DNA of 64,000 nucleotides from contig NZ_JAFBCZ010000005.1 of assembly GCF_016907925.1 (NCBI RefSeq), positions 124,001 through 188,000 of the forward strand, written 5' to 3'. The notes under the pieces were generated by a model. The model was not told the origin of the DNA. It ran no database searches and saw nothing but the letters and a program-made list of their open reading frames with translations. Below are positions 62,583 through 64,000 of the stretch, piece after piece. Numbering within the stretch: position 1 is the first letter of the stretch; each line of letters opens with the position of its first letter. Made by a program: the position numbers and the translations under genes. Origin of the DNA: Herpetosiphon giganteus. GTDB lineage: Bacteria; Chloroflexota; Chloroflexia; Chloroflexales; Herpetosiphonaceae.

Positions 62583-64000
62583 GTGAAACATCGTTACACT
62601 CGTTTAGCAACGGTCTTAGCGTTGTTAACCATGTTAGCGGGCAATTTAAGCGCTAACAACGTCACGCGGGCAGCAGAACCCCTCAAGCCCAGTGTCGAAA
62701 CGGCAACTGATTCGCTGCAAGTGAATCAAAGCACTGCTAACCGTTCAAACAAACCCACTCTTGCCCCATTGTATGGTGAATTTGCCAAGTCTGGCTCGGT
62801 TAAAGTTATTGTTCAGTTCCATGAAGCTCCGTTGGCAACCTATGCTGGCGACGTTAATGGTTTGAAGGCCACTGCCAATGCGCAAACTGGCCGTAACAAA
62901 CTCGATGTCAAGACGGCTGATTCCCAAGCCTACTTGAAGTATCTCGATGGCAAGCATGCAAGCTTCCTGAAAGATGTCCAAGCCAAATCAAACCAAATCA
63001 AGCAACTTGCCGATTATCAAGTAGCCTTGAACGGGATGTTCTTGGAAGTTGATGTTTCAGCAATTACCGTATTGCGCAATCACCCTGAAGTTGCTTCGGT
63101 TGAAGTTGCTCCAGTCGAAAAGCTCGATACCGATAGCAGCAACCAATTTATTGGCACTGTTAGCTTTTGGCAAAATCTTGGCGGTGGCAACACTGGCACC
63201 AATGCTGGTGAAAACATTGTGATTGGGGTTATCGATAGCGGTATCTACAACCCTTCAAGCACCTTTACCACTACTGGTATCCACCCATCATTGCGCGACC
63301 CATCACCAGTTGGTGGCGATTACAGCGCATGGCCAGGTGGCTACAAAGGGATTTGTGCTACCAATCCTCCTGCGAATCAAGTATCACCAGACAACAGCTT
63401 TGGCGCTTGTAACGACAAGCTGATTGGGGCTTGGTGGTACAACGGCGGTGGGATTGCTAACCCTGGTGAAGCGAAATCACCAATGGACCAAAGCGGTCAC
63501 GGCACCCACACCGCTACAACTGCTGGCGGTAACGGTGGCACCGTTTCACCATTCGGCACCGTTTCAGGTGTTGCACCTCGCGCCCGCATTATCGCCTACA
63601 AAGTCTGTTGGGAAGAAGATCCAACCGATACTGAAGACGGCGGTTGTAACGGTGGCGACTCAGTTTCAGCTATCAACCAAGCCTTGATCGACGGCGTTGA
63701 TGTGTTGAACTACTCGATCAGCGGCGGCAACTCACCATGGACTGATGGCGTTGAAGTTGCGTTCCGTAACGCCAACGCTGCTGGCGTGGTTGTTAGCGCC
63801 TCAGCTGGTAACGCTGGTACCGTTGGTAGTGTTGCTCACAACTCACCATGGTTGATCACCGTTGCTGCTAGCACCCAAGCTCGCGAATTCAAAGGCTATA
63901 TTAGCAACTTAAGCGGTGGCACTGGTGCTGCTCCAACCCCATTGGTTGGTGCGTCACTCTACCCAGGCTCAGTTACTGGCCAAATCAAATTGGCTCCACC
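62583..64000 (+). CDS. Subtilisin-like S8 serine protease, 3' end beyond window
   Basis: A secreted protease, 472 codons visible and open to the window end. A signal peptide (about 1-31) precedes an I9-type propeptide (about 65-175, SVKVIVQFHEAPLATYAG...LEVDVSAITVLRNHPEVASV) and the S8 catalytic domain: D218 in VIGVIDSGIY and H306 in SGHGTHTATTAGG, then VLNYSISGG and SASAGNAG. The catalytic Ser lies beyond 64000. GTG 62583 follows GAAGGAG by 9 nt. An insert between Asp and His (about 225-295) suggests the PA-domain-containing, cucumisin-like group. Confidence 0.93.
   Translation, partial: MKHRYTRLATVLALLTMLAGNLSANNVTRAAEPLKPSVETATDSLQVNQSTANRSNKPTLAPLYGEFAKSGSVKVIVQFHEAPLATYAGDVNGLKATANAQTGRNKLDVKTADSQAYLKYLDGKHASFLKDVQAKSNQIKQLADYQVALNGMFLEVDVSAITVLRNHPEVASVEVAPVEKLDTDSSNQFIGTVSFWQNLGGGNTGTNAGENIVIGVIDSGIYNPSSTFTTTGIHPSLRDPSPVGGDYSAWPGGYKGICATNPPANQVSPDNSFGACNDKLIGAWWYNGGGIANPGEAKSPMDQSGHGTHTATTAGGNGGTVSPFGTVSGVAPRARIIAYKVCWEEDPTDTEDGGCNGGDSVSAINQALIDGVDVLNYSISGGNSPWTDGVEVAFRNANAAGVVVSASAGNAGTVGSVAHNSPWLITVAASTQAREFKGYISNLSGGTGAAPTPLVGASLYPGSVTGQIKLAP

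Overview
The window looks like a piece of a Chloroflexota chromosome, most probably from Herpetosiphon, a filamentous gliding predator. The base composition is near 50% GC by eye. The contents fit that group: secreted hydrolases with Pro/Thr linkers, many lipoproteins, large intergenic gaps filled with degenerate short-period repeats, and an rvt-type reverse-transcriptase-related gene. Bacterial rvt genes are rare, and the best known one is from Herpetosiphon aurantiacus. Assignment to this genus is inference.

Layout. 1-2.7 kb: rplU-rpmA-rpmE with a perfect consensus promoter and an attenuator-like leader, then tdk, a PAP2-like membrane protein and a 33-residue membrane peptide. 2.7-5.9 kb: a VanW-family protein coupled to a secreted M14 peptidase. 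5.9-11.9 kb (minus): the conserved rpsU-yqeY-pgpH-ybeY-dgkA neighbourhood, split by a small XRE regulator and a decayed IS200/IS605-type TnpB element. 12-19.6 kb: a metallophosphoesterase, an orphan peptide-binding lipoprotein and mfd. 20-24.9 kb: a Crp-type regulator, an SDR, DAHP synthase, a lipoprotein and an MBL-fold hydrolase. 25-29.4 kb: a divergent polysaccharide-degradation pair, an AA10 LPMO and a GH9 glucanase. 29.6-31 kb: a broken M29 aminopeptidase and tRNA-Ala(GGC). 31-35 kb: a GNAT and smc.

35.2-42.7 kb: a copper/cytochrome cluster (secreted His-first protein, cytochrome c, His-rich membrane protein, CopC, CopC-CopD fusion) that runs directly into hisG and then rvt. 43-48 kb: an APH-like kinase with a LacI/CcpA-type operator, a HAD hydrolase, a secreted M23-like protein with duplicated C-terminal domains, a LuxR-type regulator and a frameshifted HTH-sensor gene. 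48-61 kb: biotin carboxylase/BCCP, two TPR-membrane proteins, a LolA-like lipoprotein, an SDR, gnd, glpA-ykvA, prs and an M16 peptidase. 61-64 kb: a small lipoprotein and the 5' part of a subtilisin-like protease that runs off the window.

The item most worth pursuing is rvt (40307-42667), a single-copy polymerase-like gene of unknown cellular role, together with its 3' region of four inverted GTGATTAA elements. Secondary items are the IS-split cluster, a five-copy palindromic intergenic repeat, four secreted proteins predicted to start with histidine (a copper histidine-brace theme), and two genes broken by small lesions.
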